Shown here piece after piece: positions 1 to 9,038 of a DNA stretch of 64,000 bases. The position numbers and the translations under genes are program-made. Location: the NCBI RefSeq assembly GCF_947497005.1, contig NZ_CANMFF010000001.1:186001-250000 (forward strand), read 5' to 3'. This stretch comes from an uncultured Ruegeria sp. GTDB lineage: Bacteria; Pseudomonadota; Alphaproteobacteria; Rhodobacterales; Rhodobacteraceae. The number at the start of each line of letters is the position of its first letter. Position 1 is the first letter of the stretch. Under the pieces are notes generated by a model. That model saw nothing but the letters and a program-made list of their open reading frames with translations, was not told where the DNA came from and did not search any database.

Positions 1-1489
1 AGTCGGCATCCACATCAATGCTGCCAAGGATCGCGTCTACAACCGTCACTTCGCCGGATATTCGGATCGCCCCTGCCCTGAGGCTGACGTCCAGATCAGT
101 CAGTCGAACTTCGCGACCGTCAGGCGTAAAGGTCTTCGGAAGATCATCATCCGACAATTCGGCTTCTTCGCGGGCCGTTTCAATCGACGCTTCGACCTGG
201 GCCGCGCTGATGGCAATTGCAAAATCCCGGTCGGCCGGGATGAAATTGGCAAGGCCGCCTACGTCTCCACTGCCATCGTCATTCAAGGCGATAGCCAGAA
301 ACTCATTTGTCACGCCGACGGTGATGCTATCGACTTGAAACTCTTCGTCTGTCGCCTCCGGCCCCCAGATGTAGACGAAGTCACGCGCTTCCAGGTCCTG
401 GTGAAAGAAGTCGCCGATGAACTCCTCAATTTCGGCTACTGTCGGGGCAGCGATTGCAATCTCGCCTATGCCACTGGCCAGTTCCTGTCCACGCGACATC
501 AACTCGTCGGTAATCTGTGCATCGAGGTCAATCGCGACCAGTGGGATCGCCGCAAGCTGATCGCGGTTGTCGATGTAATTGTCACCCTCTGGTCCATATT
601 CCGGACCAGCCGGATCGATTGCGTCCACGGTAACGGTCGCTGCATTCAAATCTGTGCGGAATTCCGAGCCAACCCGACTGAAAGGGGCAGTAATGTTGAT
701 CCGCGTTTCGATACCCATCGGATCCTGCGGGTCGAAGAACAATTGGACCGTCGGGCCAACAATAATGTTGAACATCCGCAGATAGATCGGCAGCGAAATC
801 GTTATGTTACCGCCGGACACGGTCGTTACAATGTCATGCGCCACATCCGTGTCGTCATTGAAGATTTCGGCGTGGACATCAGTGGTCAACGCTCCGAAGG
901 CAAATGGCAGTTCGGTCTCATCGATGACATGGGGTATGGAGGGAAAGACCGGGTCAATCGGACCGCCGGGACCGCCGTTTTCATAAGCCTTGTCCACGAA
1001 TTCAGTTGCATACAACTCGATGTTGGCGGCAATCGGGTCGCCGCTGGTCAGCGTGGCGGAAACCTGGCTGCGCGGCAGACCATCCAATAACCAGCCAACA
1101 TCCTGGCGCCCCGGAATCAGACCGATAGGCGCCGCCGCACCAAGGTCGGCTGTCATTGTCAGCATCTGTGCAGATGGAACCGGTGGGTTTTCAATCTCGA
1201 TCTGGATCAGAACGCCAAGCTGTATTTCCGCTCCGGTGATGTCCGGACGCAAGCTTGCGTCCAACTGGTCTTCGGGGATCTGAACCGATCCGTCCGCTAC
1301 AACGAAGCCACCAAAACTTTCGCCTGCAGGAACATCCATGAATTCGGGAATACGGCCTTCATCGCCGGGGTCTTCTTCATCGCCGGGGTCTTCGTCGCAT
1401 TCCGCGGACTTCCAAGCCCCTCGAATAACTTTTCGCAGGACCTCTTCAGAGGCTTCGACGACAACTTCATATCCTCTTGTATTTGCCAT
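1..1489 (-). CDS. Large hypothetical protein, C-terminus beyond the left edge
   Basis: One uninterrupted minus-strand frame runs from an ATG at 1489 to base 1, about 496 codons without a stop, so the gene is partial. The product is acidic and hydrophilic. It has no obvious signal peptide or membrane segment, and it carries a duplicated EDPGDE motif near residues 35-46. The rest alternates beta-like hydrophobic stretches with Asp/Glu-rich turns. I do not recognise the family. An N-terminal amphipathic helix followed by long alternating strands is compatible with a lipid-binding (TULIP-like) fold, but that is a weak guess. It starts 50 bp after the gene at 1539-2201 on the same strand, so the two are probably co-transcribed. 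Plus-strand frames over this stretch are its shadows. Confidence 0.72.
   Translation of the reverse strand, partial: MANTRGYEVVVEASEEVLRKVIRGAWKSAECDEDPGDEEDPGDEGRIPEFMDVPAGESFGGFVVADGSVQIPEDQLDASLRPDITGAEIQLGVLIQIEIENPPVPSAQMLTMTADLGAAAPIGLIPGRQDVGWLLDGLPRSQVSATLTSGDPIAANIELYATEFVDKAYENGGPGGPIDPVFPSIPHVIDETELPFAFGALTTDVHAEIFNDDTDVAHDIVTTVSGGNITISLPIYLRMFNIIVGPTVQLFFDPQDPMGIETRINITAPFSRVGSEFRTDLNAATVTVDAIDPAGPEYGPEGDNYIDNRDQLAAIPLVAIDLDAQITDELMSRGQELASGIGEIAIAAPTVAEIEEFIGDFFHQDLEARDFVYIWGPEATDEEFQVDSITVGVTNEFLAIALNDDGSGDVGGLANFIPADRDFAIAISAAQVEASIETAREEAELSDDDLPKTFTPDGREVRLTDLDVSLRAGAIRISGEVTVVDAILGSIDVDAD
1358..1393. repeat. Perfect 18-bp tandem duplication inside the left-edge gene
   Basis: The 18-bp unit beginning ttcatcgccgg occurs twice back to back at 1358-1375 and 1376-1393. 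In the minus-strand gene it encodes two copies of EDPGDE. It keeps frame, so it looks like a recent in-frame slippage event in an acidic loop. Confidence 0.9.
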
Positions 1490-1538
1490 CCTGACGTCCT
1501 CGGTCTATCGGCGCGATAGAAATCGCGCCCGGGTGTCT

Positions 1539-2201
1539 TCAAGCAGTGCCGGTGACAACGGCGCGGGGCGTGATATTGGCAAGCCTACGTTTTCCGGATC
1601 GCACGGCATGATAAAGCGACGCGGGCGCGAAGCGCGGTGCCGTAGCATCAAGTTGCCTGTAGGCAAGCAAAGGAGAGATGATCTTGTGGGCCGAGCCCAG
1701 AACTTCCAGTGGGTCGGAAATCTTCACAGTACCGATCAGGCTTGGGTCCCGCTTCGCGACGGATTTGCCCTTGGCTTTCACAGGAAACTGGCCGGCAACC
1801 TTGGATGCCTTAACCCTCGCAATTTTCTTTTTGGGAGCTGAAGAATGTACTACGCGCACCGGCACCAGCAAGGGTGACAGGTCAGGACGTTTTGAAATAC
1901 CCTCGTCCAGTTTCAATTCGTCGAAGAGAACCTCAGCAAGATCGTGTTCTTGGCCGGGGTCGAATTCACGCTTTGCCGCCGCGAAAATCTTTTTTCGCAA
2001 ACTTTGGCGTTCAGCGATTTGTTTCTTCGAAAATCGAGCTCTGTCCTCTAACTCAAGCCGACCTGCAAGATCCAGATCGAACCCGAGTTCCTCAAGCGCC
2101 AAAAGGGGGTTAATCAGCGCAGCGCGAGCAAGCTCTGGTGTTACATTCAAACGCGCAGCAATATCGTGCACTGCTGCTTGAACGTCCTGAAACGTATTCA
2201 T
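1539..2201 (-). CDS. Hypothetical protein with basic linker, upstream partner of the left-edge gene
   Basis: This is a 220-aa product of unknown function. The start at 2201 is preferred over an upstream one at 2258 because GGAAGG lies a few bases before the ATG. Residues 1-30 form a predicted helix around the pattern VTPELARAALINP and ALEELGF, loosely like Nif11/nitrile-hydratase-type leader segments. Residues 50-100 are charged and helical. Residues 115-150 are a Lys/Ala-rich basic linker. The C-terminal third is uncharacterised and basic. There is no signal peptide and no membrane segment. It is followed after 50 bp by the large acidic protein, and the charge complementarity hints that the two products might interact; this is inference only. 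No operator or terminator was recognised. Confidence 0.6.
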   Translation of the reverse strand: MNTFQDVQAAVHDIAARLNVTPELARAALINPLLALEELGFDLDLAGRLELEDRARFSKKQIAERQSLRKKIFAAAKREFDPGQEHDLAEVLFDELKLDEGISKRPDLSPLLVPVRVVHSSAPKKKIARVKASKVAGQFPVKAKGKSVAKRDPSLIGTVKISDPLEVLGSAHKIISPLLAYRQLDATAPRFAPASLYHAVRSGKRRLANITPRAVVTGTA

Positions 2202-2259
2202 AGCAGCCTTCCGTTTACGATTAAATCGCAACTCTGAAACGTCGTGGTACTGGAACAAA

Positions 2260-2828
2260 GATCTTTTGGGAGTCTGTCTTCACAATATATTTACCCGGTG
2301 ATTCCGTCAATGATCTGGAACAGCCACAAGACAGGTTTGAGCCGGTATCGATGAACAGTGAGGGTGTCTAATCGCGATGTGACGATCGCACCTATTGGCG
2401 AAACCGGCCAAGGTTTTCAGCTCAAAAATACCTCGGCTGCCGCGTGACATTTGGATTAAGTTGTTACAGACAGTGGCTTGAACAGAGACAGGATTCCACA
2501 ACGTCCGATTGTGTTTGATGCGCCAATTGCTTCGTTCTTTTGGCGGAATGGCAGAAAGGATTTTTTCAACGCGAAATTGGGCACCCCGCCTGACATTTTT
2601 TTTCTTTGAACAGACAGGTTATTTGTTCGGCCCGATAGGAAGAGACGCGAAACCTGGCGTTGTTTTCGGCGCTTTCGCGACGGTTCATCGGTGTTCTGAG
2701 GAGCTTTTGTTTAGAACATTTGTTTCTGGATTCGGAAAAGACCGCGTTGCAACTGACCGACAACGTGCCAGAGATACTCTTGCACCGTGATCCGGTGTTC
2801 CGCGACATTCTTGAAATAGTAGCTGAAT
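2260..2828. other. Gene-free stretch, nothing assignable
   Basis: Only short reading frames on both strands occur here, none with a recognisable product or a convincing ribosome site. The stretch is rich in T and A runs. It lies between an apparently intact gene and a pseudogene, so it may be decayed coding DNA, but I could not identify an ancestor. Confidence 0.5.
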
Positions 2829-3366
2829 TTAGCGGTCCCCAGCTTCAAGCTTGACCCCAGCCGAACCCCTTGCGGAGCTTTGCACACATGCGGCCACGAT
2901 TCTGACACCCGCAAGCCCATCGTGAACCGCCGGAAATGCAACGGACGCGTCATGCAGCTTGCCTTTTCGGAAGGTCAGAATTGCTTCGGCAGCTTCTCGG
3001 TAAATACTCGCAACCCCTTCCAAGTGGCCCGCCGGGTATTCTGGCGAAACTCTGCTTAACCAATTGGCTGCGCCACCTGCGCCAGCGCCATTTCGGGTGA
3101 TCACGCGCGCTCCACTTTCGAAACGAAGTAGGACGTGCGTGTTGTCATCGACCTGACGGCCCGGCACGAAAGTCTGCAAATCTGCAGCAAGGTTTTCTGC
3201 CCGCAACCCGGTTATTTAGCAGGCGATGTTATACTCATGTGCGCCAATATCACCGGCTGATCCCCAGCGCCCGAGCGTTCAGGATCTGTTCGCCACTCAG
3301 CCTGTTTGAAATCCTGCTGTTCAATGAGCCAATCCTGTGGGTAATCGACCTGAACCACGTGTATGT
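2829..3366 (-). pseudogene. Gfo/Idh/MocA-family oxidoreductase remnant
   Basis: Translated fragments match the C-terminal half of NAD(P)-dependent sugar or inositol oxidoreductases. In order along the minus strand they are VVQVDYPQDWL and AEWRTDPERSG (from about 3366), then after a frame change AGDIGAHEYNIAC, an in-frame TAA, and a stretch from ITGLRAEN to the stop at 2829 that ends with the family-typical pattern HLEGVASIYREAAEAI and SSARGSAGV. About 40-50 residues also seem missing between FESGAR and NGAGAG compared with the family. The N-terminal Rossmann domain is absent, because the left partner at the junction is a transposase fragment. It thus carries a truncation, a frameshift, a nonsense codon and an internal deletion, and is a dead gene. 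Confidence 0.8.
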
Positions 3367-3735
3367 TGCCGCTTTCTTGTTGTGACGCTTCGAAACAACG
3401 GCTTCGAGCACCTCGCCTTCATGATCGACGGCGCGCCACAGATAGTGCCGCTTACCATTGATCTTCACAAACACTTCGTCGACATGCCACATCGATTTTG
3501 AATACGTCCGCAATTGCTGGACCCGTTTTCTGCGAATTTCTGACGCGAACATCGGGCCGAAACGGTTCCACCAATACCGCACTGTTTCATGGCTCACTTC
3601 GACGCCACGCTCGTGCAGCAGATCTTCGACATTCCGAAGCGAGAGCGGGAAACGGATGTACAGCATCACTGCAAGGCGGATAATCTCGGGGCTGGTCTTG
3701 CAATACTTGAAAGAGGCAGGATTAGTCATGGGCAA
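3367..3735 (-). mobile_element. Truncated IS6-family (IS26-like) transposase
   Basis: The N-terminal ~123 residues of an IS6-type DDE transposase are present. They include the helix-turn-helix region with LRNVEDLLHERGVEVSHETV and the first catalytic Asp in WHVDEVFVKINGK, followed by AVDHEGEVLEA. Homology stops after KRHNKKAA at about 3367, where the frame runs into the oxidoreductase remnant until a stop at 3250. The second Asp and the catalytic Glu are therefore missing and the element cannot transpose alone. I found no matching 14-bp terminal inverted repeat at the right side. Confidence 0.85.
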
Positions 3736-3766
3736 AAAAACTATGCAACCGCCCTGCCCGCCTCAA

Positions 3767-3815
3767 GACAAGTTCTTCTGACAAGACCCGCGCTAAGATG
3801 AGTTTTTCTGGCAAG
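3767..3815. repeat. Two imperfect direct copies of agttyttctgrcaag
   Basis: The copies at 3771-3785 and 3801-3815 differ by two bases and are spaced 30 bp apart. Repeated short motifs of this kind occur at the ends of some insertion sequences. Here they lie between the transposase remnant and the GNAT gene, so they may be a leftover element end. No partner end was seen. Confidence 0.3.
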
Positions 3816-3825
3816 TCACTACCAG

Positions 3826-4278
3826 TTATTCATCTTTTTCATAAACTATAAATGGCGTTCTTTTAGCGACTTTGTCGTACAGAACTCGACCGGGATAGTT
3901 AAATTCTTGAGTTGTCCAGTAGGTGGTTGGAACACCGTGCTGCTTAGCGATCTGAAAAACAGATTCGATCAGAGCTCGTCCAACACCTTTTCCCCTAACC
4001 TGCGGATCAGCGAAAAGATCCATAAGATAACACGTATCCTCCACCGACCACATGAACCTATGGTAAAGGTAGTGCGCCAATCCGACCGGTTTCCCTTCTG
4101 ACTCAGCGATGAGACAATTGTATTCACCTGCATCCGTTGACAACAACCTGTTGAACGAAACCTCATAGACTTCTTCTGAAACAGAGGTCTCGTAGAAGTC
4201 CAAATATGCCGTCCATAAGCGGCGCCACTCTTGGTGATCTTTCAATTCGAGGGGACGGATAACTAAGCCTTCCGGCAT
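3826..4278 (-). CDS. GNAT-family N-acetyltransferase
   Basis: This is a 150-aa single-domain GNAT protein, a normal length for the family. The acetyl-CoA pyrophosphate loop is visible as VRGKGVGRALIESVF around residues 95-110. It is preceded by the strand LMDLFADP and followed by the beta-6/7 region with YWTTQEFNYPGRVLYDKV. The ATG at 4278 has AGGAA upstream. Substrate cannot be read from sequence. It is located between the transposase remnant and the TMADH-like gene, 55 bp from the latter on the same strand, so it might be the last cistron of that transcript and acetylate a pathway amine. That role is inferred from position only. Confidence 0.85.
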   Translation of the reverse strand: MPEGLVIRPLELKDHQEWRRLWTAYLDFYETSVSEEVYEVSFNRLLSTDAGEYNCLIAESEGKPVGLAHYLYHRFMWSVEDTCYLMDLFADPQVRGKGVGRALIESVFQIAKQHGVPTTYWTTQEFNYPGRVLYDKVAKRTPFIVYEKDE

Positions 4279-4333
4279 GGAAGATTCCTCCAGCGTTTCT
4301 TTGATTGCTTACAACCGAGATCGCGCAATTCGG

Positions 4334-6400
4334 TCAAATGGGCTGCTGCCCGACGTCTACTCGATCATGTTTAAGTGGAATGTCCTCATCCACGGCTTCG
4401 CCCAATTCCTGGGCGTATCGATGACCTGCATAAACCGCTGCTGCTATAATCGCCGGCGCATCACAATCTCCAATGCGACAAAGGCTGAACTGCAAATCCT
4501 CAGGACTGACCCGGCCGAGCAACCCCCTGTAAAGGCTATCATTTGGTTTGCGAGCAGTAACCATAACAATGTTGGCAACGGGTACGGTCACACTTGGCCC
4601 GCCATAGGTACACTCTAACTCCGCGATTTCGCCATCAAACTGTACAAGCGACTTTGACGGCAGGACCTCGACACCTAGGCGAAGCAAATGCGTTCGGATG
4701 CGCCAACGTTCGGACGTTTTTCCTGCCCAATTAGAAACACTGTCAGAGGGTGTGACCATCGTGACGGCATGTCCCTGCGCTCGTATCTTCTCAGCAATAA
4801 CGCTGGCCATGTAGTAGCCATCCTCATCAAAAACGAGCGTTGGTCCAATGGGAAGCTTTCCATCCATGATGTCATCAGGGGTAAAAACGCGACTTAGGGC
4901 GGCTCCTTCTGCGACCGGGACAAAACGCTCTTCGTCAAAATACTCCTTTCGCCAAGTCGCGCCGGTCGCAATCGCTACGTGATCAGCCTCAACGGCCAAG
5001 ATATCGTCAATTGTCAGCGGACTTTCACGGTAGATTTCAACGTTGGGCATCTGAATCAATTGCTGCTCGCGATAGTCTTTGACGCGAATGTACTCGCTCA
5101 TGCCAGGCAGGGCCGCTTCGCGCGAGATCCTGCCACCCAACTCACGAGAAGCTTCTGCCAACAGGACATTGTACCCTCGCACACCAAGTGCCCGTGCTGC
5201 TTCCAATCCGGCAGCCCCGGCCCCGACGATCAGAACACGCGCATCTGAGGACTTCTTGCGAATGATTTCTGGATGCCAGCCTTTGCGCCACTCCTCTCCC
5301 ATTGTTGGGTTCTGGGTGCATCGAATAGGCACCCCGATCGAGTCGCTGGCGTAACAAACGTTGCATCCAATACATTCGCGGATCGCGGACAAGCGTCCTT
5401 CTTCGATCTTCTTTGGAAGGTAAGGATCAGCAATCGAGGGGCGTGCAGCCCCAATGAAATCCGTAATCCCCCGCCTGACTTGCGAGACCATGGTATCAGG
5501 TGACGTGAAGCGACCAACGGTCACGACGGGCTTATCCGTCACGGACTTGACCCAATGCATATAGGGTTCAAGAGCAGCTTCTTTGGTAAAACGGGAGACA
5601 CCCATCTCGACCGAGTAGTCTGCGATGTTGATATCCCACAAATCCGGAAGATCGGAGAGCATCTCAAACATCTCTCGTCGCTCACCATAGATTGGTTGGC
5701 CATCCTCGCCGATCTCTTCATCTGCCGAGAACCGAACAGCCACAGCGCACCGGTCCCCAACCGCGTCTTTGGTTTCCTGAATCAACTCGCGGGTGAGGCG
5801 CACCCTGTTTTCCAAACTGCCACCATATTCATCACCGCGTGTGTTCACGCGCGGATGTAGAAAGTTTGAGATCAGGTATCCGTGCGTTGCGTAAACATAG
5901 ACAACGTCAAATCCAGCGTCTCGCGCCCTCAACGCGGCCTTTCGATGCCAGCGGCGTAGATCCCGGATGTCCTGCTTGTCCATTGCGCGGGTCTGAAAAG
6001 GGTGCCCTTTCGTATTGGGACGGCTGTCGACGTCCATGCTCGGTAGCCGGGAAAACAAGTTGTTCGAGTTGGCGCCTCCGTACCAAAGCTCAGCACCTGC
6101 CAGGCTACCGTATTCGTGTACGGCATCGGTCATAAGTGTGTGCGCCCGAACATCACTGTCATCCCAAAGCGAAGCATAAGGATGCGGTAGGTCGTCAGAA
6201 GACGGGTGGATTGAGTTGTATTCCGTGCAAATGACGCCCCACCCCCCTTGCGCCTTCACTTTTCGCATAGCGGCAAGAGTACGCGGATATTGCCACCCCA
6301 TACCTGTACAGTGCGGCACCTGAAAAAACCGGTTTGGCGCAGTAACTGGCCCGATTTCAACCGGTTCGAAAAAGATGTCGTAGCGAGGGTCCCTGTCCAT
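4334..6400 (-). CDS. NADH:flavin oxidoreductase, TMADH/DgcA/StcD-like N-demethylase
   Basis: This 688-aa two-part flavoprotein resembles trimethylamine dehydrogenase, the DgcA subunit of dimethylglycine demethylase and the N-methylproline demethylase StcD. Residues 1-335 form the FMN-binding TIM barrel. A CxxCxxC-x11-C cluster at about residues 343-361 (ECIGCNVC) binds [4Fe-4S], as in trimethylamine dehydrogenase. From about 395 on there is an FAD/ADP-binding domain with VLIVGAGAAGLEAARALG. The ATG at 6400 is chosen because AAGGA sits 8 bases upstream and homology starts there; an upstream TTG at 6478 adds an unrelated tail. The expected reaction is oxidative removal of an N-methyl group. It follows a BetI-like regulator on the same strand. 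No electron-transfer flavoprotein gene lies nearby. Confidence 0.85.
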   Translation of the reverse strand: MDRDPRYDIFFEPVEIGPVTAPNRFFQVPHCTGMGWQYPRTLAAMRKVKAQGGWGVICTEYNSIHPSSDDLPHPYASLWDDSDVRAHTLMTDAVHEYGSLAGAELWYGGANSNNLFSRLPSMDVDSRPNTKGHPFQTRAMDKQDIRDLRRWHRKAALRARDAGFDVVYVYATHGYLISNFLHPRVNTRGDEYGGSLENRVRLTRELIQETKDAVGDRCAVAVRFSADEEIGEDGQPIYGERREMFEMLSDLPDLWDINIADYSVEMGVSRFTKEAALEPYMHWVKSVTDKPVVTVGRFTSPDTMVSQVRRGITDFIGAARPSIADPYLPKKIEEGRLSAIRECIGCNVCYASDSIGVPIRCTQNPTMGEEWRKGWHPEIIRKKSSDARVLIVGAGAAGLEAARALGVRGYNVLLAEASRELGGRISREAALPGMSEYIRVKDYREQQLIQMPNVEIYRESPLTIDDILAVEADHVAIATGATWRKEYFDEERFVPVAEGAALSRVFTPDDIMDGKLPIGPTLVFDEDGYYMASVIAEKIRAQGHAVTMVTPSDSVSNWAGKTSERWRIRTHLLRLGVEVLPSKSLVQFDGEIAELECTYGGPSVTVPVANIVMVTARKPNDSLYRGLLGRVSPEDLQFSLCRIGDCDAPAIIAAAVYAGHRYAQELGEAVDEDIPLKHDRVDVGQQPI

Positions 6401-6474
6401 TTTTGATCCTTGGTTGGCTGCGCCATGCGCTGGCTTATCTTGTCTGGAATTTCCGGTCTGAGAGCCACTCTGTT

Positions 6475-7158
6475 TCAATCACCGTTGTTGAACGCGGGCA
6501 TTTGAAAGTGATCCGGGTAGACCTTGGAAAGGAAGGTGGCGATGTGATCCCGGGCAACGGAACGTTGAAAGTTCTCGGGATAGGTCAATAGTTCCAACCA
6601 GATTCCGTCGTAAAGAGCTTCCAGAATATTGGCGACTTGCCTTGGCGGTATGTCCTTATATCCACCGCCCTCAGCAATCTCGGAACACAGTCGCAGTGCA
6701 ATGTCGTACCGCTCCTGATCGATATCATTGATCAGGCTGCGATATACTTCACGCCGTCCTGCCTCTCCGAAAAACGCAAACCAAACGGCTAGTTTCTTTG
6801 GAGTGCAAATCTGCGGGTGGAAGTGCGCGTCGACGATAGCCAACAGCTTATCTGGTGCTGACAACCCTGCATTTTCAAAGGCTTCCAACCACTGATCGTG
6901 ATGTTCTTTTGCTAGAAACAACAGCGTTTCTTCCAGCAAGTTCTGTTTGCTTTTGAAATGGAAGTTGACGATACCCAGCGACAAGCCGGCTATCTCGGTG
7001 ACGGTGGACATAGTCGTTCCACCAATTCCGTTTTCGGCAATCGAGTCAATTGTTGCGTCGATGAGTTGTTGTCTCCTCACCTCCTTGGACTCCGTGCGCC
7101 GCTGTCCCTCAGAGTTCGTTTTTTCGATTGGCGATTGTCTCACCCAAATGCATCCCAT
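6475..7158 (-). CDS. TetR-family regulator, BetI-like (copy 1)
   Basis: This is a 227-aa repressor-type protein. The N-terminal helix-turn-helix covers about residues 28-75, with IDSIAENGIGGTTMSTV and LGIVNFHFKSKQ. The ligand domain has the BetI-like signature DAHFHPQICTPKKLAVW followed by FAFFGEAG. BetI proteins respond to choline or related quaternary amines; the effector here is unknown. It is the first gene of a minus-strand unit with the TMADH-like enzyme 74 bp downstream, and a 26-bp palindrome (7244-7269) sits about 85 bp upstream of its start, suggesting autoregulation. The start is not certain: the ATG at 7158 has a poor ribosome site, and a GTG five codons later is possible. Confidence 0.88.
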   Translation of the reverse strand: MGCIWVRQSPIEKTNSEGQRRTESKEVRRQQLIDATIDSIAENGIGGTTMSTVTEIAGLSLGIVNFHFKSKQNLLEETLLFLAKEHHDQWLEAFENAGLSAPDKLLAIVDAHFHPQICTPKKLAVWFAFFGEAGRREVYRSLINDIDQERYDIALRLCSEIAEGGGYKDIPPRQVANILEALYDGIWLELLTYPENFQRSVARDHIATFLSKVYPDHFQMPAFNNGD

Positions 7159-7243
7159 CTGCTAAAGCACTTCATCGGTCTTGCCTGCCCCTAACAGCCG
7201 TTCTCACTCAGCGTGTGGACAGTTGACATTTAAGCGATAGATG

Positions 7244-7269
7244 CCATTGATTGAACAATCATTCAATGG
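7244..7269. promoter_or_regulatory. Candidate TetR operator, TGAnTGAnnnnTCAnTCA type
   Basis: The core at 7248-7265 reads TGA-T-TGA-ACAA-TCA-T-TCA, and flanking CCAT/ATGG arms extend the dyad to 26 bp. It lies upstream of the copy 1 regulator. The same core occurs at 17848-17865 and 25497-25514 in front of other catabolic genes of this region. Confidence 0.7.
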
Positions 7270-7317
7270 TAAAGGAAGAATGATTTGAAAACACCCCGGA
7301 CGTTCGCAATCGTAGAT

Positions 7318-7647
7318 CTAGAGTTCCGACCAAAAAGTGAAAACCGGATCGTGCACCAAAGAAATAACCCTGCGATGCAAAGCTCCCAAAGGCTCAATGC
7401 AGTCTTCAATCGCGGCCCAAGCCGCATCAGCCTGCAATTGATCCCTGAACTCGATAACAGCCATAAGCGTATGGTTGCGAAGCTCGTCGGTATCGTAACC
7501 ACTTGCGGGGATGCGTCTGCACAAAGGCGTCCCTTCCGCGGCCAGGTTTGTCTTGATCAAATGTTCGACAAACGCGTTCCACGCCTGCTCGAACACGTCG
7601 AGCTCGACGGTTGGTTTCAATTCGAATTGGTTCAAAAGTCTTGGCAT
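7318..7647 (-). CDS. Small hypothetical protein, 109 aa
   Basis: This is a compact soluble protein without signal peptide or membrane segment. Its pattern of strands and amphipathic helices (NHTLMAVIEFRDQLQADAAW) would suit a single ferredoxin-like or dimeric alpha/beta-barrel domain, but I do not recognise the family. The frame was preferred over overlapping ones because its composition is protein-like and it fills the gap between divergent genes. It is transcribed toward the copy 1 regulator, with the operator palindrome between them, and away from the amino-acid oxidase at 7725. A role in the methylated-amine pathway is suggested by position only. Confidence 0.55.
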   Translation of the reverse strand: MPRLLNQFELKPTVELDVFEQAWNAFVEHLIKTNLAAEGTPLCRRIPASGYDTDELRNHTLMAVIEFRDQLQADAAWAAIEDCIEPLGALHRRVISLVHDPVFTFWSEL

Positions 7648-7724
7648 TCTTCACATACTATCCGGCAAGTATCACGAGCCAAACCTACGTAGTTCTCCCT
7701 GCAAGGCAAGCGCGAGGCCACTAG

Positions 7725-9017
7725 ATGATCCGAAACGAAAACCCAACCATCGCAAACAGCCTGTGGTCAGCAACCGCAGGGTATTCATCAGAATGCCCGC
7801 AACTCGTTGGCGAACAGAACTCTGACGTGATCGTGATTGGCGCCGGGTTCACCGGACTCTCGGCAGCACTTCATCTGGCCGAGCAAGGCGTCAATGTTGT
7901 TGTGATCGATGCCCAACATCCGGGCTGGGGAGCTTCTGGACGCAATGGCGGTCAAATCAATGTAGGCCTAAAGGACGGGCCGACGGGCATCAAAACCAAA
8001 TTTGGTGACATCTGGGGAAACAGAATGATCCGAATGGCCGGTGACGCCACCGATCTTGTGTTCGACTTAATCGTTCGGCACGGGATTGAGTGCGACGCAA
8101 ATCGTCCAGGCTGGCTGCGCGCAGCGCATACTCAAAAAACACTCAGTGAACTACACAAACTAGCCGAAGATTGGGACAACCACGGCGGCGGCATGATGCG
8201 GCTTGATCAAAGCGAAATGCAGCGCCTGACAGGGACCGCATCTTACCTCGGTGGCGTTCTGGATCGTCGCGGCGGTGTTTTGCACCCATTGAATTATGCG
8301 CTTGGGCTAGCCGAAGCAGGTCGCCGCAATGGCGTGCAAATCTTCGGCGAAACGCCCGCCAACCAGATTACTTCAGAGGCCGGCCGCTTTCGGGTTGAAA
8401 CTCCCAAAGGAGCTGTCATCTCAGAAAAAGTGCTGATCTGCACGAACGCCTATTCTGGAGACCTGCATCCGCGGTTGGCTCAGTCAGTTTTGCCCGTTCG
8501 CTCAGTTCAGGTTGCTACGTCGCCCCTGTCTGACAATGTCCGCCAGACAATTCTGCCAGAAGGCAACGCTTTGTCAGATGCACGACGCCTCCTGCTGTAC
8601 TTCAGGCAAGACGCGGAGGGTCGCTTTCTAATGGGAGGTCGCGGTACCTACAACGACAACTCCACCCTCAAACAAATCGAACGCTTGAAACGCATCTCTG
8701 TCGAACTTTTCCCCCAATTGTCTGAAGTTCAGTGGGAATACGAATGGGGCGGCTTTGTCGCACTGACAAGAGATCACTATCCACACCTGCATGAACTCAC
8801 ACCGGGGATAATGACAGGTTTGGGATACAATGGGCGCGGCGTTGCCATCGCCACGGCAATGGGGCGCGTCCTCGCTAAATGGGCGGCTGGAGCCAAAGCA
8901 GACGATCTGGAATTTCCTGTCACCCCCCTCAGACCACTGCCCTTCTCGTTCGCAAAAGAAACTCTTGTCGAAGTAGAAATCCTACGCCTTAAACTCTTAG
9001 ACAAGTTGGGTCTTTAG
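7725..9017 (+). CDS. FAD-dependent amine/amino-acid oxidase (DAO family, PuuB-like)
   Basis: This 430-aa protein is typical of D-amino-acid-oxidase-fold enzymes such as gamma-glutamylputrescine oxidase and sarcosine oxidase relatives. The FAD dinucleotide fold is at about residues 34-63 (VIVIGAGFTGLSAALHLAEQG), followed by the SGRNGGQINVGL loop. The C-terminal FAD-contact motif GLGYNGRGVAIATAMG is at about 365-380. The ATG has a weak GAGG site 8-9 bases upstream. It presumably oxidises a secondary amine or N-methyl amino acid to an imine, giving H2O2 or passing electrons on. It is transcribed alone, convergent with the MATE gene 21 bp away. No covalent-flavin His or Cys motif is evident. Confidence 0.85.
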   Translation: MIRNENPTIANSLWSATAGYSSECPQLVGEQNSDVIVIGAGFTGLSAALHLAEQGVNVVVIDAQHPGWGASGRNGGQINVGLKDGPTGIKTKFGDIWGNRMIRMAGDATDLVFDLIVRHGIECDANRPGWLRAAHTQKTLSELHKLAEDWDNHGGGMMRLDQSEMQRLTGTASYLGGVLDRRGGVLHPLNYALGLAEAGRRNGVQIFGETPANQITSEAGRFRVETPKGAVISEKVLICTNAYSGDLHPRLAQSVLPVRSVQVATSPLSDNVRQTILPEGNALSDARRLLLYFRQDAEGRFLMGGRGTYNDNSTLKQIERLKRISVELFPQLSEVQWEYEWGGFVALTRDHYPHLHELTPGIMTGLGYNGRGVAIATAMGRVLAKWAAGAKADDLEFPVTPLRPLPFSFAKETLVEVEILRLKLLDKLGL

Positions 9018-9038
9018 TGAGCTCGCAAGCAACACCGA

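Noticed and set aside
18..1283. Four plus-strand frames at the left edge
   Set aside because: They lie antisense to a continuous ~496-codon minus-strand frame with protein-like composition, and their own products are low-quality.
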